This document shows positions 1 through 13,413 of a stretch of DNA of 64,000 nt, piece after piece (within the stretch, counting starts at the first letter, position 1; every line of letters begins with the position of its first letter). The position numbers and the translations under genes were made by a program. The stretch is from Protula sp. h YS-2021 (Eukaryota > Annelida > Polychaeta > Sabellida > Serpulidae), in assembly GCA_949752745.1 (NCBI GenBank), contig OX457027.1, positions 74,468,700-74,532,699 on the forward strand, in the 5' to 3' direction. The notes below the pieces were generated by a model. The model did no database searches. It had not been told where the DNA came from and saw nothing but the letters and a program-made list of their open reading frames with translations.

Positions 1-577
1 GCACCACAGATTCGTCACATTCTGGTATTTTAAAAACAATTCAATCTTGTATATCTAAAGAAAGAATTTCATTTCTATAAAGAGTTAAAATGTGCTAATG
101 CCATAAGGTCGTCGTGTACGCCGCCGCCCTGTGTGTGAGGAGGTTCACAAGTTCCAGTCTTTTTCTGGTGTGAGAACACTTTAAGAACCAAATTTGGCAA
201 GCACCGGATGTACAAAGTGGGAATCTTAGATTATAAATGAGCACGTCCTATATCAGTTATCCGGCTCAGGAAGATAGCAACCTTGACTGTTAAGGGTCTG
301 CAGTTATTCCGTGGGGCAATGCTTTTGGTGCCAGATCTGTGAAATCTACCCAGCCTGAGCCATCCAACCGAGGAATGTCCTTGCCATGCAGAATCATTTC
401 TGGCATAAACTGGCGTGCCTCCCCTCCAGTGTGGTTTGTCCTACTCAATGCCACTTTGCCAGTCATAAGCCTCTAACTCACTTGTGAACCCCTGAAAAAA
501 AAATGGTGGTCGAGTATAATCAGTGTAGTACTGGAATCGATTTCCCAACGTCTTTTGGCGCCTTTCCTGTATTTCAG
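1..577. other. Upstream flank or intron of NELFCD; one unexplained minus-strand open frame
   Basis: No exon of the NELFCD N-terminus is recognisable here. The first visible NELFCD exon opens at 578 behind an acceptor (cctgtatttcag), so the initiator exon is either upstream of the window or too divergent to see. On the minus strand an ATG-started frame of 58 codons runs from 466 to 290. A pyrimidine-rich stretch ending in cag (minus strand, about 485-500) lies just upstream of it, but in a different reading phase. I do not recognise the product, and it may be chance. Confidence 0.4.
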
Positions 578-3500
578 TCTCCTGAGCAGGATGAGGAGGC
601 ACAAGAGAAGGAAAGAGAGGAGACGCGACAGGAATGCCTGCGTGCCTTTGCCAGCAATGATTACATCATGGAACCGGGTGTTTTCAACACATTACAGAGG
701 TAACCAATACTAAAATGACACAGTAGTGCTGATCTGTCAAAACAGGTGTTTATATTATTTTCTGATATTCCTTGGAGAAGAAAGTATATACTGGGTATAA
801 CCTTGCAACTCCAAAATTAAAGCATTGTTTTTTTTTCTTTCTTTTCTTTTTCTTTCTTTTTTTTTTAACATGTGGCTGCAGTTGAATATGTCTGCTTCGG
901 ATTGATTTATGATGAACAACTCATTCACAATCCTTGCAGCTTCTCATAGTGATGCTACTTTTGGGGGAATAAGTTTTTTTGGATTTGTGGAGTTGAGGAA
1001 TGAAGTGAAATCAGTTTTTCAGGATAAATTTACAATGTGTTTTGAATTCAGACATTTGAGGTTCGGATATGAGAGGCTTCGCTGCTTGAAGTTTAACATA
1101 GCATTTCTGTTAGTGTTTAGCCTTTATCTTTTAATTTGTCAAGGTATTTTCAAGCACAGGGATCGCCAGAACAAGTGGTTATGCTGTTATCAGAAAATTA
1201 CACTGCTGTCTCGCAGACGGCTAATCTTCTCGCAGAATGGCTGATACAAGCAGGTATAACACATGCAGCCAGTCTCCTAATAGAATTTTCTACCCCGGCA
1301 TTTTATGCTGCGTCTGGCGCATTCTGTTGAAGTAGTTTCTGAACGAGGTTTCAAGTGAGTCTTTTGTATATTCGCAGCTTATAGCTTAAGCGTTTTATTA
1401 AAGTCATTCAATGTTCATTCATTGTATATAAATGTTGCGGATTTTACTTCTGTTTTAGGTGTAGGCATAAAAGAAGTCCAAGAAATGGTTGAAAATCATT
1501 TGAAGGAAATGATACTGAAACACTTTGATCCAAAGAAGGCCGATTCGATTTTCTCAGATGAAGGAGAGGTGTGTCTTAATTCACAACAAAAAACTGACGT
1601 ACTTTCGTCTTATGAATAGTAACATCTGTAGCATTCTTCTCTCAGTAGCTTTGCTAGTCAATTTTGACTGACGAAGAAGAATAATAAATTTAAAAAAATA
1701 TATATATTTGATGTGATTTGTGTATCTTATTTCGACATACTCGAATAGGAACCGGTTTCCTTTGTCAGATTCCTGAAATAACAAACCGTAAAATATACTG
1801 CTATCAAGTTCTAAGTTATTAGATTTTATGCATATATTTAAAAATAATGGGATATGTGGGAATGAATGAATGCAGACTCCGTCATGGCTGGCCGAGATGA
1901 TCGATTACCCGACGTGGAGGAATTTGTTTTATAAGCTGGCAGAGGAGTACCCCGATTGCCTTATGCTTAATTTCACCATCAAGGTAATACCTGTGCATAT
2001 CCGAAAATATAAGGATTTCTCTACGCCATTATGGGTTTATATCTCACACGTGAAGGACACACGATTTGTATGTTACGTTTTTGCGTGTCTGTTTTGGACA
2101 ATTCACATTGTTGTTTCAGTACATTAGTATGTAAACAAATCATAAATGTTGAGTGAAATGTAAAATGGTTTGTGTGTGTCTTCTATACTGAGAATGCGCG
2201 AATAACAATGGCTGCATAATAAATTATATATTAAAGAAATTTATTTTGAATAACCGTCGAGTATCCCTGTCTGTCAAAAGTTATTTTGTGAAAATATGAC
2301 TAGATCCATCGCAAAATATCTTATTTAAAAATAACCGAATTATTAATGGGAGATATTGTGATCTCGGTTGGCAGTTGATATCAGATGCCGGATATCAGGG
2401 AGAAATCACCTCGGTATCGACGGCGTGCCACCAAATAGAGGTGTTCAGCAAAGTGCTGCGTACTTTTATCTCGGGGTTTCTCGCTGGCGGCGAGGAACAG
2501 ATGGAGAAGACCCTCAACGAATTCACGGTTTGTTTTTGATTGCCATTTTTCATATTCATACCATTTATGCATTTCTAAATGGCAGCTAATCAAATTTCAA
2601 TGAGCTGTAACTAGATGACATACATTTTGATTGGCCACGGTGATGTAGTGTGATAATACCTCTAGTATCTTAAACTATTCAAAATTAGTGTGCAATTTAG
2701 GTAGAAGAATTTTATTGCAGAAAATGGTGTGTCATGGAGAGCACACATACTTATACAGCCAGCTTATGATGCACATTCTGTCGCAAGAACCCAAAGGGGG
2801 CCCCAGCATCAGGAGACTGTGTCAGGAAGTGCACAAATGCGCCAAAGAAAGGTTTGTTACTGTAGTTATCTGTGACGTCACAGTTTCTAAGTAGATCAGG
2901 GATGCTGTTTAGAATCGCTGATCACTTGAAAAATTTAACCTCATTTATTTATTTGCATGTTAAGAGCAGATTATTGACGGGGACTAACCTGTCTGCGTGC
3001 GTAGAATGGCAGCGTTTTCACATGTCATGGTATTGCTGCGTAAGTCCAAAGCCTAATCCATATCATGCCCTGTTACCTATTGTTTCCAATCTCTCCACTA
3101 GGGGCCTGGATGCCACGCCGATCACGATGGCACTTAGCGGGGCAGCTGCTTATCCGAAGGCGTGCCAAGCGCTTGCCTCAATGCTGTCTAAAAACGCGCT
3201 TAATCCAGCGGACATCACCATAGTAAGTGACGCAAGTGCATTCTTACTTGTATAATATGGTAATTTTGAAGTTGATAACTCTGTTTGTATTGAAAAGTGC
3301 ATTTTGTGATATTTTAAGTCGTTCGTTTGGTAAAGCGGAATGGCTTGGTATTTTTTTCTGGCAGAAGTGTTTACGATTTTGTAATTCTATTTTAACTGAG
3401 GAACGTTCGAGAATAATGGGATGGTGAGGTTGAATATAGGCGGCTTCCGTTCAGTGTAAGCGCTTACTTGCATGTTTTACTGCCTTAATCATCTTTTCTC

Positions 3501-6500
3501 ATCTTTTATTTTGACAAATAATTTTCACTAAATATTTCGCGCTCAGTTATGTAATGCTACTGTTGTTGGCATTTACCATGCAACGATCACCAAAAACGCG
3601 CGTTAGGGTGTATGTTACAACTAGATACGATATATAAATTTGTAGTCAAGCTTAAAGAGGTTTTAATTGAATACGATATGCCATTATATTGTTTCTAGCT
3701 CTTTAAGATGTATTCGTCCTCAGACCCCCCTCCCGTAGAGATGATAAGGACGCCCCAATTCTTAGGTAATAACTTGTTGCCTGTTTTGGCTTTGTTTACA
3801 TTTTGTTCGCGACGTCTAATTTAAGTTTATGAGGAACAGATGTACCTCAGTGCTGTTCTACACGGGATACAGTCAAAGATTACTAAACAATTTAAAAAAC
3901 ATAAATATGACTAACGGCGATTTAGGAAGGAGATCCATATTTTGTATAATATATACAAAATGAAAAAAAATCAATATAAATTTTATTTGAATATTTTGCA
4001 GATTTGTTCCTGGAGTTTTTATTCAAACCTGGTGCAAAAATGAATCCCGATCATAAGCCGAAGTACATTTATCTGTTAGCCTATGCATCCTGTGTTGTTG
4101 AAATCTGGCGAAAGGTAAAAAGTTTTCGGTAATTCAAATCGAATAACGGTTCTGTTCTGTTGCGAAAGCAAGATTCAGAAACAGACAGCGTCAAATAATC
4201 CGCTGTTTTGAATGCAGGCTTCCCAGCAGAACCTCTAAAACCTTTATTTTTCGACAACCCTTAAAGTCCATGGAAAAAACCTACAAACCTTTATTTTTCC
4301 CGGGGTCATGTGTCGTCTGTATGTGGCATATACATGTGTAAACTTCTATTTTAAAAACTTCTTGTCCCACAATTTTGAATGCATTCCTTTCAAATTGTGT
4401 ACAAATGTTCCCTAGGCGGTCCTCTCTTTTCTGGGTACTTTTTTTGGTGATTGTCCAGATTGGTCCAGTGGTGCTGTGGGTCGGAGGTGGGCGGGTGAAA
4501 GGACGTATTTGGAACTTACCAAGATATTAAATGTGAAAAATCCTTTCCGATGTAAAATTTCTGTATGAAACGAATTAAAATCAGCTTTAGAAGTACAAAA
4601 ATAAGAAAAATCGATAAAGTGACTTCACAATGACGTAACAGACAAAAAGTAGGTCAACGACTAATTTATGTTATGTAACCTTAGGTGACATTGTTTCTAG
4701 TGCCTGGAAGTATTTTTTTATTTTGTAAGTGGGTCAGCTGTTATATTGTATTTTGCCAAACATCTCGCCATATTGGCACTGAAATGTCCGACCCCCCTCT
4801 CCCCCACCGAGATGAGTAATGTATTGCACAGTTATGAAGGTGACATAAGCAAAAACAAAACAAAATCACCAATGAAGTAGGGAACTGACGATTTAGCGAC
4901 CATCATCCAGAACCGAATAAAAAGACGTGCAGCAACACCTTTTTGTAGCGACCACCTTCAAGACCCGAATAAGAAGACATACAGTAAAACCTATATGTAG
5001 AGCCCACCCCCCAGACCCAGATGAAAAACGTACACTAAAATCTCTTTCTAGTGACCACCCTCCAGAATCGGATGAAAAGACTACAGTAAAACCTGTATGT
5101 AGCGACCACATCCTAAAACCGGATGGAAGAGACGTGGAATATAAGCCCAGCTTATAGTAACCACATTCCACATTGCTACACGTGCACCTGGACATATATA
5201 GAATTAGAGGATTAAGATACCCACAACCCCCCCCCCCTTCAGATATGAGATAAAGGTGTTACGCAGCTCGAATTCTCTGCACAGCAAATATATATATTCA
5301 GATATATGTATATGTAACAGCGGATATGTCAAATCAGCGACTTTACAAAGCCGCTGAAATTTTCAGCGACTTTGTAAAGTCGCTGGTTCACTTAGCGGCT
5401 TTGTAAAACCGCTGAAATTTTCAGCGGCTTTGCAAAGCCGCTGGTTTTAGAGCTCGAAAATTTGACAATTCCGCTGAAAAGATAAGGTAGAAAGAGCATA
5501 GGGACTATTTCTCTTATTGTGGCTGGAATTATAGAATTAGATGCCAGTTTTAAAAGTACAACTAAAGGACTTTCTTTTCAACATTTATCATTGAACGCAG
5601 TCCATAAAATTGACAGTCAATTCATACCATATTATTCACTATTTGTAATTTATCATTAAAATGTGAATTAAATTTTGGGCTCGCTTAATGGTGTCATACA
5701 CATTTCCCAAAGCCACATAATATAAAGTGGGTTCTTCCGAATCTGATTTTTTTTCTTATCACTTTCTGCAATCCACCACAAAGTAATAGATCGTACTTCC
5801 GAAGCAAGTGATATTGATGTTGTGCGTTTGCAACTGACTGCTTTGCTTTAATAATTTTTTGTTACTCGTTGTTTTTTACTTATTTGATTTTCTGTGGATT
5901 TGGTAGATTTCATGCCTTTTTATAGAACATCGCTCAGGAGTTACTTATTTGATTTGCTGAAATCATTATCCAATAAAAAATTAGGCGTTTTGTTTATTCT
6001 CATATATTGGAAGTGGTTGGGTAAGAAAATGCAATTACCATTACCCGGAATTCAAAAGATACATTTAATCTGTCCGGAGTCGGGGATTCTTGACAAAACA
6101 AAACCTAGTGAAATGTTGGTTTTCTTAATAGAACAATAAGACCAAAGAACAGATCCATTCCAGAGCTTCTTTGCAAACTTACTGGAACAACAAAATTGCA
6201 ATTGTCGTTTTTCGTGATAAATCTGAAAATGTAATCGTCGATTTATACGATTTATACAAAAGACCACATACTGATTTCATGTCAGGCTATTCAGTTTGCT
6301 TAAAACATAACTGCAATCTGCATTATGGTAAAATTGCAATTATGATTTCGCTGATATCCTGTGGTTGTGAAATAAAGACATCACTGGCTGTAATTGACTT
6401 TTACTTATATGTACTGTTCCTTAAAAAGAATGAACAATTTAATACAATTACAGTTTCTAATCTTGTCGAAATAACCATAAAATGGTGTATGAATGACATG

Positions 6501-9500
6501 TATTAGTATGTGTCATCTATTAAAAGAATGAATAATTTCTTTCATACTTTCATTTATTATTAATCTTGGTGAAACAACCAAAAAATGGTGTGTAAATAGC
6601 CATTTCATAGACATATTCCTACTCCCTTTCTACTTGATCATTTCAGCGGAATTGTCAAATTTTCGAGCTCTAAAACCAGCGGCTTTGCAAAGCCCCTGAA
6701 AATTTCAGCGGCTTTACAAAGCCGCTAAGTGAACCAGCCACTTTACAAAGCCGCTGAAAATTTAAGCGGCTTTGTAAAGTCGTTGATTTGACATATCCGC
6801 TGTAACATATATAAGGCAAAAGTCTTATAATTCTGAAATAGTATAAATTGTCAAAATAAAACTTTGTAAACCGAGGCAGATGCAAGCAGTGGAAAAAGAG
6901 GGGGTGGTGTGGACTGTCATGGGAAACATTTGGTTTTGTTTACAAAAACAAATCGACAGTGGCTGGCGAGTAAATATGTTTGACATGTTCGGGTACCCTG
7001 ATGTTAGTGTGCACTGGAAGCTGTAGTTTTTATTCTATTTTGGCGTTTTTAAATGGTGTTAATGAGTAAACATAACATTTGTACGATCTGTTTATTATTC
7101 ATAGAATCATTTTTCAAGTCGGTGTTTGTCCGAAAAATGTTCCCCAAAATAGCACTAGGAACCCTTACAAAAAACTCCCAAAACTATTATTTTGTTAGTA
7201 GAACTCCCTAAAACCCCTAAAAGTTTCCAAAAGCCGCTGTGAAGCCTGTGAATGAGTTAACGTGAAAAAAAAAGATATTTTTCCTGTGTTTTCAAGTCTG
7301 AGAAATTACGATAGATACTGAGTTTTTTTTCAATGAGAATGATGTATGCAGAAAAGTTGATTTATAACTTTCGTAAACAAAAACTAACTGCGATATGGCC
7401 ATGACATTTATGCGAGTAGGGGGCGAGGAAGTCCATCAACAAAGACGAAATGAAAGCTACGGTGAACGCAATAGAAAAGGCTCACAACTTGTGCAGCGAA
7501 AACAAGGGTTCTTCGGAGTTGGTGGCCGATGTAGGCACACTTTTCCAGTGTCTTAAGTATGTCGTAGCTCTTCTGTAGTCTGTTTATTTATTTTGCCTTA
7601 TTATTTTTTTTAAATGCCCTCTGCGCGATTGATAAATTGTTAATGTTGTCTTAGTCAGTTCTGTGTCAAGCGCCCGTGTGTGATTATTTGTTTTGTTTGG
7701 TTAACTTTGTATCCAAAGCAGTGGGAGTCGTATCCAATAAGAATACACCAAGATAGCTCGGCAAATATAATAGTGTTGGTGCGATGAGCAGATACCAAGG
7801 TCATCTATAAGTGAAGCTGTTTAATTCGAAATATGTATACTGAAACGGCAAACAAGAACCCTTAGCATGTTCTATTAAACTCTACTGCATTGTATGAATT
7901 ATATTGATATTTATGTTAAAAAAAGTGCAAACTTGATTACCCAATTTATGTCATGCCCTCAGGTTTGCCGTCGTTGCCATGGGAATATTAAGATGGATTG
8001 ACTACACTGTGTCAGACAGCAGCTATTTTAAATTAAACACGGACCACACACCGTTGCATTTAGTTCTGTTAGATGAGGTAGAATGCGTATTATTTATCTA
8101 GTTGCCATGAGAATATAAACAGCAAATTAAGAAAGCTTGAATTTTCATCATATTATGGGATATATTGTGAACTTAAGGCTATTAGCAGCACACACAGAAA
8201 ACGTAAAAAAATGAATTTGATGTGTTTGTAATCGGTCTCATACGAGACCTGAAAGACTGTCGACAAAATGGGACCCCGAATAACTGAACTTCCTGCTTAG
8301 AATGGTTTCGCCCTGTAATGCAAGTGTTGTTATTTTTGTAACTGGTTCTCGTAATAGGCTTGTATAATTTAACAAAGTGGTGAGACTACTTATACATTTT
8401 TAAATCCTTTTTCACACTGGTCTAACAATTCTGCTGGTCAGATTTAAGCAGGGGCATATCTTGCAGCAGTGAATTTTGCCATTCTAGTTTAATTTGTATT
8501 CTGTTTTCCACGGTACTGTGGCAATTGTCGTGACGCCACAGGTATTTCGTGTTTTTTGTTGGCCGCTATACTTTGCCATCAATTTATTTTACTATTCCAG
8601 ATTAGCAGTAACCATATTTTGCTACACCAGAAAGTGCTCGATTTACTGATTCGATTGTTTGAGACAAATTATGAAGAATTAGATGTACTAGAGCAGGTCA
8701 GTTTCTATTAAAAATTTAATAGATATTGTGCTAAATGTTAAGTTCAAAACATAAAAATTTCATTCCATTGAGGCGGCGAAAGGTCTGTCAAAAATCAGTG
8801 AAAAAATAAACAAATAAATAAAAAGCAAAGTAATTAATTGGAGAGAAAAATTTTGTTTGAGTTTGGAGGGGATTCTCCATAAAACTCTTCTCTTCATCTT
8901 ATCTTATAGTAGTGCGGGGTATATAACTAGCCCTTTTTTCGTGCGTATATTACAGCTTGAGCTGAAGAAAACGATCCTGGAACGCATGGTGCATTTATTA
9001 AGCCGAAGCTGTGTCTTGCCTGTCATCTCTTACATAAAGAGCTGCTGGCAGAAAGAGGACACGGACGTCTCGCTCATCAGACACTTTGTCACCGAGGTGA
9101 AGTCGGTTCTTTTCGTCTGGTCCCGATCTCATTTGCGAAAGAAATAAATTGGTAGGGGTGGTGGGAGTGGGGGAAGAGAGGGAGAAATGAAAAAAAGTTC
9201 CTACAAGCGATTTTTTGCGGGTGATTAAATTTGTGTGGTGTGAGATGAAGATTTCGTAGCTTGGTCGTTCAAATTTAAAACCATACGAATTATTTCTCGT
9301 ATGAAACAGTGTTTTCGCCCGCTGGTCCTTAGCACGAGTTAATAGGAGAGATATAAGAATAACAGAGGAGAGCGTGTCTTGTGTGTTATTCTGCTTTGAC
9401 TATGCTCACTAAATCCATTCACAGAAGTAAATGAATATAAGAAAAGAAAATATATAAGTTCCTTATTTTGACAGAACTTCAAGCAGACTTCATCTTGAGA

Positions 9501-10159
9501 GCCTAAATATTCCCGTAGATTGTTTAGTGCTTTTGAAATTGCTTTTTGAATTGCAGTTTTTTTAGAAGGCCATGTAGCTGGTCTATATTATTTTAAGCTT
9601 CAAATATCAACGGAAGTAAAAGACTGTTGTTTCTTTAGTTTCACAGTTTAGGAAAATTATTTCTGCTCCGGGTTTTACTGTCTGCGATTTCAAGCTTTTG
9701 AGTTAAAGAAAATAGGCTAAACATTTTTCTCATCCGTAGGTTCTCGACGTCATAGCACCGCCTTATACACAAGAGTTCGTTCAACTTTTTCTCCCTCTGG
9801 TAGAAAACACCGATATTACAGGTACCTTACGAAATGATGACGAAAACGACCCGGTCTCCGAGTTCATTGGTAAGTCTACAGTTCGAAAATGCCAATGAAG
9901 TTTTTGCATATTTTATGCCGGAAGATGTCGTGTAACCTCTCGCTTTTATAACACAATGTTGATTTTTAACAATGCACATTAAAACTGGAAACAGAAATCA
10001 GGCAAAGATTTAATAGTACAGGAAATCGTTAAAAGAACGTTTTTGTGTATGAGTTGGTACACAAACAATAGAATCTCGTGTGAGCACTGAACAATTGTGA
10101 CAGCGTAAATATCTAATGTTTCAGCTCATTGCCACTCGGGAAACTATGTAGTGACGTGA
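578..10159 (+). CDS. NELFCD: Negative elongation factor C/D (NELF-C/D, TH1), 15 exons, N-terminus missing
   Basis: Subunit of the nuclear NELF complex, which with DSIF holds RNA polymerase II at the promoter-proximal pause. Exons read from GT-AG boundaries: 578-699, 1144-1253, 1459-1568, 1876-1983, 2375-2527, 2721-2851, 3102-3222, 3699-3765, 4002-4114, 7420-7556, 7963-8077, 8601-8696, 8956-9096, 9740-9869, 10125-10159. All phases join cleanly into 562 codons plus a TGA stop, against about 590 residues in vertebrates, so only about 30 N-terminal residues are missing. Family segments are seen in order: [109 protein letters not shown]. No stops or frameshifts were seen, so the gene looks functional. 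The large intron 4115-7419 carries a tandem repeat and a DNA transposon; the other introns look ordinary. Exon ends are manual readings. Confidence 0.95.
4888..5163. repeat. Short tandem repeat, about 60-bp unit, 4-5 diverged copies
   Basis: Inside the NELFCD intron. The unit reads roughly agcgaccacc..ccagaaccgaataaaaagac..acagtaaaacct, recurring near 4898, 4948, 5000, 5050 and 5100. Open frames here are by-products of the repeat. Confidence 0.7.
5318..6802. mobile_element. Non-autonomous DNA transposon with ~162-bp terminal inverted repeats and TAA target duplication
   Basis: The left end starts CAGCGGATATGTCAAATCAG at 5318 and the right end finishes as its reverse complement at 6802. The inverted match covers about 5318-5480 and 6641-6802. 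Both ends are flanked by TAA (5315-5317 and 6803-6805), consistent with a 3-bp target-site duplication as seen in PIF/Harbinger-type elements; that family assignment is inference. Each terminal repeat is itself made of short hairpins with CAGCG..CGCTG arms. The ~1.16 kb interior has short open frames but none I recognise as a transposase, so it is probably mobilised in trans. It sits in a NELFCD intron and does not disturb exons. Confidence 0.75.
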
Positions 10160-11129
10160 TGTGCAAGCCATGGAATTCTCACGCATTGTGACAGAATTCT
10201 TCTCTGACGTTAAGCTTCAAATGCTGGAGCGTGATGACTGCGTTTAAAATGGCTATGTAAACTGAAAGCGTGGTTTGACTTTTATGCACGATAGGATCCA
10301 TAATGACTGTACGTCAGAATACTGCCATACGTGCAATAGTTAACGCTGTCGTGAAGTTGAAAAGACTGAGATCTGCGTGGTAGGGAAAGGGGCGGATAGG
10401 AATTTAGTATCGTTTGCTTGTTTTGTTTTTTTTTAGTTCGCTTTTTTTCGGCAAGAGCGCTACCAACAAAACTGCAACTTGTGTCTTCATGAGAACTCAT
10501 TTTCCATTGATTTTCCCTTAACAGTAATTGCATATTCTCCTTATTCAGCGTGTGTTATGACCAAAACCTTCGTCTTGTTTCCTCCGTAAAACTAGCCCAT
10601 ACTATAACTAGAAGCTCATTCCGCTAGCGAAATGTTAAACACTTGACAAAAATTAAAACGCAAAAATACTTCCTTCACTCTTTTCACATGGCGTTTTAAC
10701 AAAGAAAACGAAATCGAAGACGAAAATAAAAAGTGACATTCACATGTTCAGATCAAGCTCTTCATAAGTCCCAAGTTTTATGGTCGCAGGGCCCATAGTG
10801 TCAGAGAAGAAGAAGACACAAAAAATCGGAAACACTGTCAAGAAGAAGAAAAAAGAAGGAAGAATTTTGCTCGCACAAATTAATATAACCCTTGCAAGCC
10901 AAAGGCTTGTCAAGTGTTAAATACTGAACCCGACAATGTTTATTCATTTACACACGCAGGCATAAAATTGAGTAAAGACGCTCAATAAGGTGTCCTTAAG
11001 CGTAAGATAAATGATATATATGAAGAGTATGTGTTATGCTGAGTATGCTGTAAAGCATTTCCGTTTTAATAATTACTAGAATAGATAAAATAAATGTTTT
11101 TATAGCTGAAAAGAGGAAAGCCTTTTTTT
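10160..11129 (+). other. NELFCD 3' UTR and downstream flank
   Basis: Follows the TGA stop of NELFCD. Candidate poly(A) signals AATAAA occur at 10725-10730 and near 11091; which one is used cannot be told from sequence. No other gene is seen. Confidence 0.45.
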
Positions 11130-11525
11130 TAGACCAGACCACTTTGTCGAGCTGGTCTTATCACATCAGTAGAGGGGGTATCCGTCGTCTGTATGTGCGT
11201 GTGTACGCATGTAAGTATGTAAATTTTTACTTAAAATGCTCCTCTACATCAGTTTTGATCGGATTCCTTTCAAATTTTGGACGTGTGTTCCCTAGGTAGG
11301 CTTCTCTTGAAAAAGTACTTTTTTAGACCAGGCGACTATGTCGGGCTGGTCTTATCCCATCAACAGAGGGGTATCCGTCCTCTGTATGTACGTATGTACC
11401 TGTATAAACTTTTACTTAAAATGCTTCTTCTCCTTCAGTTTTGATCGGATTCCTCTTAAATTTTACAGAATGTTCTCTGAGTAGGCCTCTCTTTAAAATT
11501 TTTTTAGTCGAGCAGCCAAAACTTG
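11130..11525. repeat. Two tandem copies of a ~195-bp repeat
   Basis: Copies start at about 11132 and 11326. Each contains a block close to gaccag..ctttgtcg.gctggtctta, then tatccgtc.tctgtatgt, then a cttttacttaaaatgct block. The second copy runs into the 150-bp satellite that follows and shares its gatcggattcct motif. Confidence 0.65.
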
Positions 11526-12260
11526 GTTAAATGGGGGACATTTTAATTTTTTGGTGTCTAATTTTCAAAATGCTTCTTCTCCCACAATCTTGATCGGATT
11601 CCTTTCCAAATATTGGACAGTTGTTCTCTAGGTAGGCCTCTTGAAAAATACTTTTTTTGGCGATCTGCCAAAAATTGGCTAAATAGGGGCATTTAAAATT
11701 TTTTGTTGCCAATTTTTAAAGTGTTTGTTCTCGAACAATTTTGATTGGATTTTCTTCAAATTTGTACGAATGCTCTCAACGTAGTCCTCTCTTGAAAATT
11801 TACCTTTTTTTTTGGCGATCCGCCAAAAATTGGCCAAATGGGGGCATTCTAAAATTTTTTGTCTAATTTTCAAAATGCTTCTTCTCCCACAATTTTGATC
11901 GGATTCCTTTCCAATTTTAGAAAGTTGTTCTCTAGGTAGGCCTCTCTTGAATAATTACTTTTTTTTGCCATCTGACAAAAATTGGCTAAATAGGGGGCAT
12001 TTAAAATTTTTTGTTGCCAATTTTTAAAATGCTTCTCGAACAATTTTGATCAGATTTTCTTTAACTTTTGCATGAATTTTCTGTAGGTAGGGCTCTCTTG
12101 AAATCTTACTTTTCTGGCGATCCGCCAAAAATTGGCTAAATAGGGACATTTTTTAATTTATTGGCGTTTAATATTGAAAATGCTTCTCCCACAATTTTGA
12201 TTGAATTCCTTTCCAATTTTTTGTACGATTCTTCTCCAGTTAGGCCCCCCTTAAAATTTT
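11525..12260. repeat. Satellite of ~150-bp monomers (about 5), alternating two variants
   Basis: The core acaattttgatcggatt recurs near 11584, 11736, 11890, 12040 and 12192, a period of 147-159 bp. Monomers starting cttctcccacaa alternate with monomers starting ctcgaacaa, giving a dimeric higher-order pattern. Each monomer also carries a small inverted motif ggcgatc.gccaaaaattgg. A related motif occurs in the 30.2-30.8 kb repeat. Confidence 0.7.
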
Positions 12261-12284
12261 TTTTGTTTTGGGCGATCCGCCAAA

Positions 12285-13068
12285 ACTTGTAAGTTGAATA
12301 AACATGCGCATTGATCCGAAATGCGGACCGCGCATCGACGCAAGTTTGGTAAACATGCGCACTGGTTCGAAATCGAACCGCCCATCGACGCAAGTTAAAT
12401 AAATATGCTCACTGTTCCAAAAGGCAAACCGCGCGTCAATGCAAGTTAAATAAACATGCGCAGTGGTCCGAAATAATAACCGCGCATCAACGGACATTAT
12501 ATAAACATGCGCACTGGTCCGAAATGCGAACCGCTTATCAACGCAAGTTAAATAAACGTCCGCACTGGTCCGAAATGCGAACCGCGCATCAACGCAAGTT
12601 AAATAAACACGTGCACTGGTCTAAAATAAGAAATGCTGATCAACGCAAGTTAAATATGCGCAGTGGTCCGAAATGTGAACAGCGCATCGACGCAAGATAA
12701 ATAGATATGCGCACTGGTCCGAATTGCGAACCACTCATCAACGGAAGTTAAATATACATGCGCATTGGTCCGAAATGCGAACTGCGCATCGACGCAAGTT
12801 AAATAAACATGCGCATTGGTCTAAAATAAGAACCGCGCATCAATGCAAATTAAATAAACGTGCGCACTGGTCCGAAAAAGTCAAACGCGCATCAACACAA
12901 ACTAAACAAACATGCGCACTGGTCCGAAATGCGAACAGCTTATCGACGTAAGTTGAATAAACATGCTCACTGGTTTAAAATGCGAGCCGCGCATCAACGC
13001 AAGTTAAGTAAACATGCGCAGCAATGCATATTAAATAAACATGCGCATTGGTTCGCAATGCGCTCGTA
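12285..13068. repeat. Minisatellite, ~51-bp unit, about 15 copies
   Basis: The unit is approximately aagttaaataaacatgcgca followed by ctggtccgaaatgcgaacc and gcgcatcaacgc. Copies vary by point changes and a few short deletions. Several frames stay open across it (for example 12240-12497 minus, 12724-13087 plus) only because the unit length is a multiple of three. Confidence 0.85.
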
Positions 13069-13101
13069 CTTGATATTTCTTCACTGATTTTCTGGAAACT
13101 T

Positions 13102-13172
13102 GCAGCAGTAACTCAAGCGGCAAGGTAATGGCTGCTAATCACGAAGTCGTGGGTTCAAGCCCCACTATGGGC
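13102..13172 (+). repeat. tRNA-like SINE head
   Basis: Contains an A-box-like segment (taactcaagcggcaagg) and a B box ggttcaagcc (13152-13161) that fits GGTTCRANNCC, spaced as in a tRNA. The middle, ctgctaatcac, resembles an anticodon loop with GCT. The cloverleaf does not close well and the following tract is T-rich, so I read it as a tRNA-derived SINE piece, not a working tRNA. Confidence 0.5.
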
Positions 13173-13232
13173 GAATTTTTTTCAGTCTCCCTTTATCGGT
13201 TTTATATGCAATATCTTATAGTTCTACCTCCC

Positions 13233-13300
13233 ACAGAAGCAGTGGTTTGCGATGTCGCTGCGAAGCAAGAGGTTGTGAGTTCAACCCCTGGTCAGGAATC
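13233..13300 (+). repeat. Second tRNA-like SINE module
   Basis: A-box-like gcagtggtttgcgatg and B-box-like gagttcaacccc (about 13277-13288), followed by a T-rich run. It lies 60 bp after the first module, in the same orientation. No functional tRNA is claimed. Confidence 0.4.
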
Positions 13301-13413
13301 AATTTATTATTATTTTTTTTTGCCTGCTATATCTTTTATTTATTCCTCACAGGTAGAACCTGTGGGGAATATATGCGATCGACTGTGTGTCGGTCTGTCA
13401 TCAAGAGCTTGTT

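Noticed and set aside
12240..13087. Several open frames and an array-like 51-bp repeat that could suggest a repeat protein or CRISPR
   Set aside because: Unit length divisible by three keeps frames open. There are no conserved repeats with unique spacers, and the genome is eukaryotic. It is a minisatellite.
13102..13300. Functional tRNA genes
   Set aside because: A and B boxes fit but acceptor and D stems do not pair well; read as SINE pieces.
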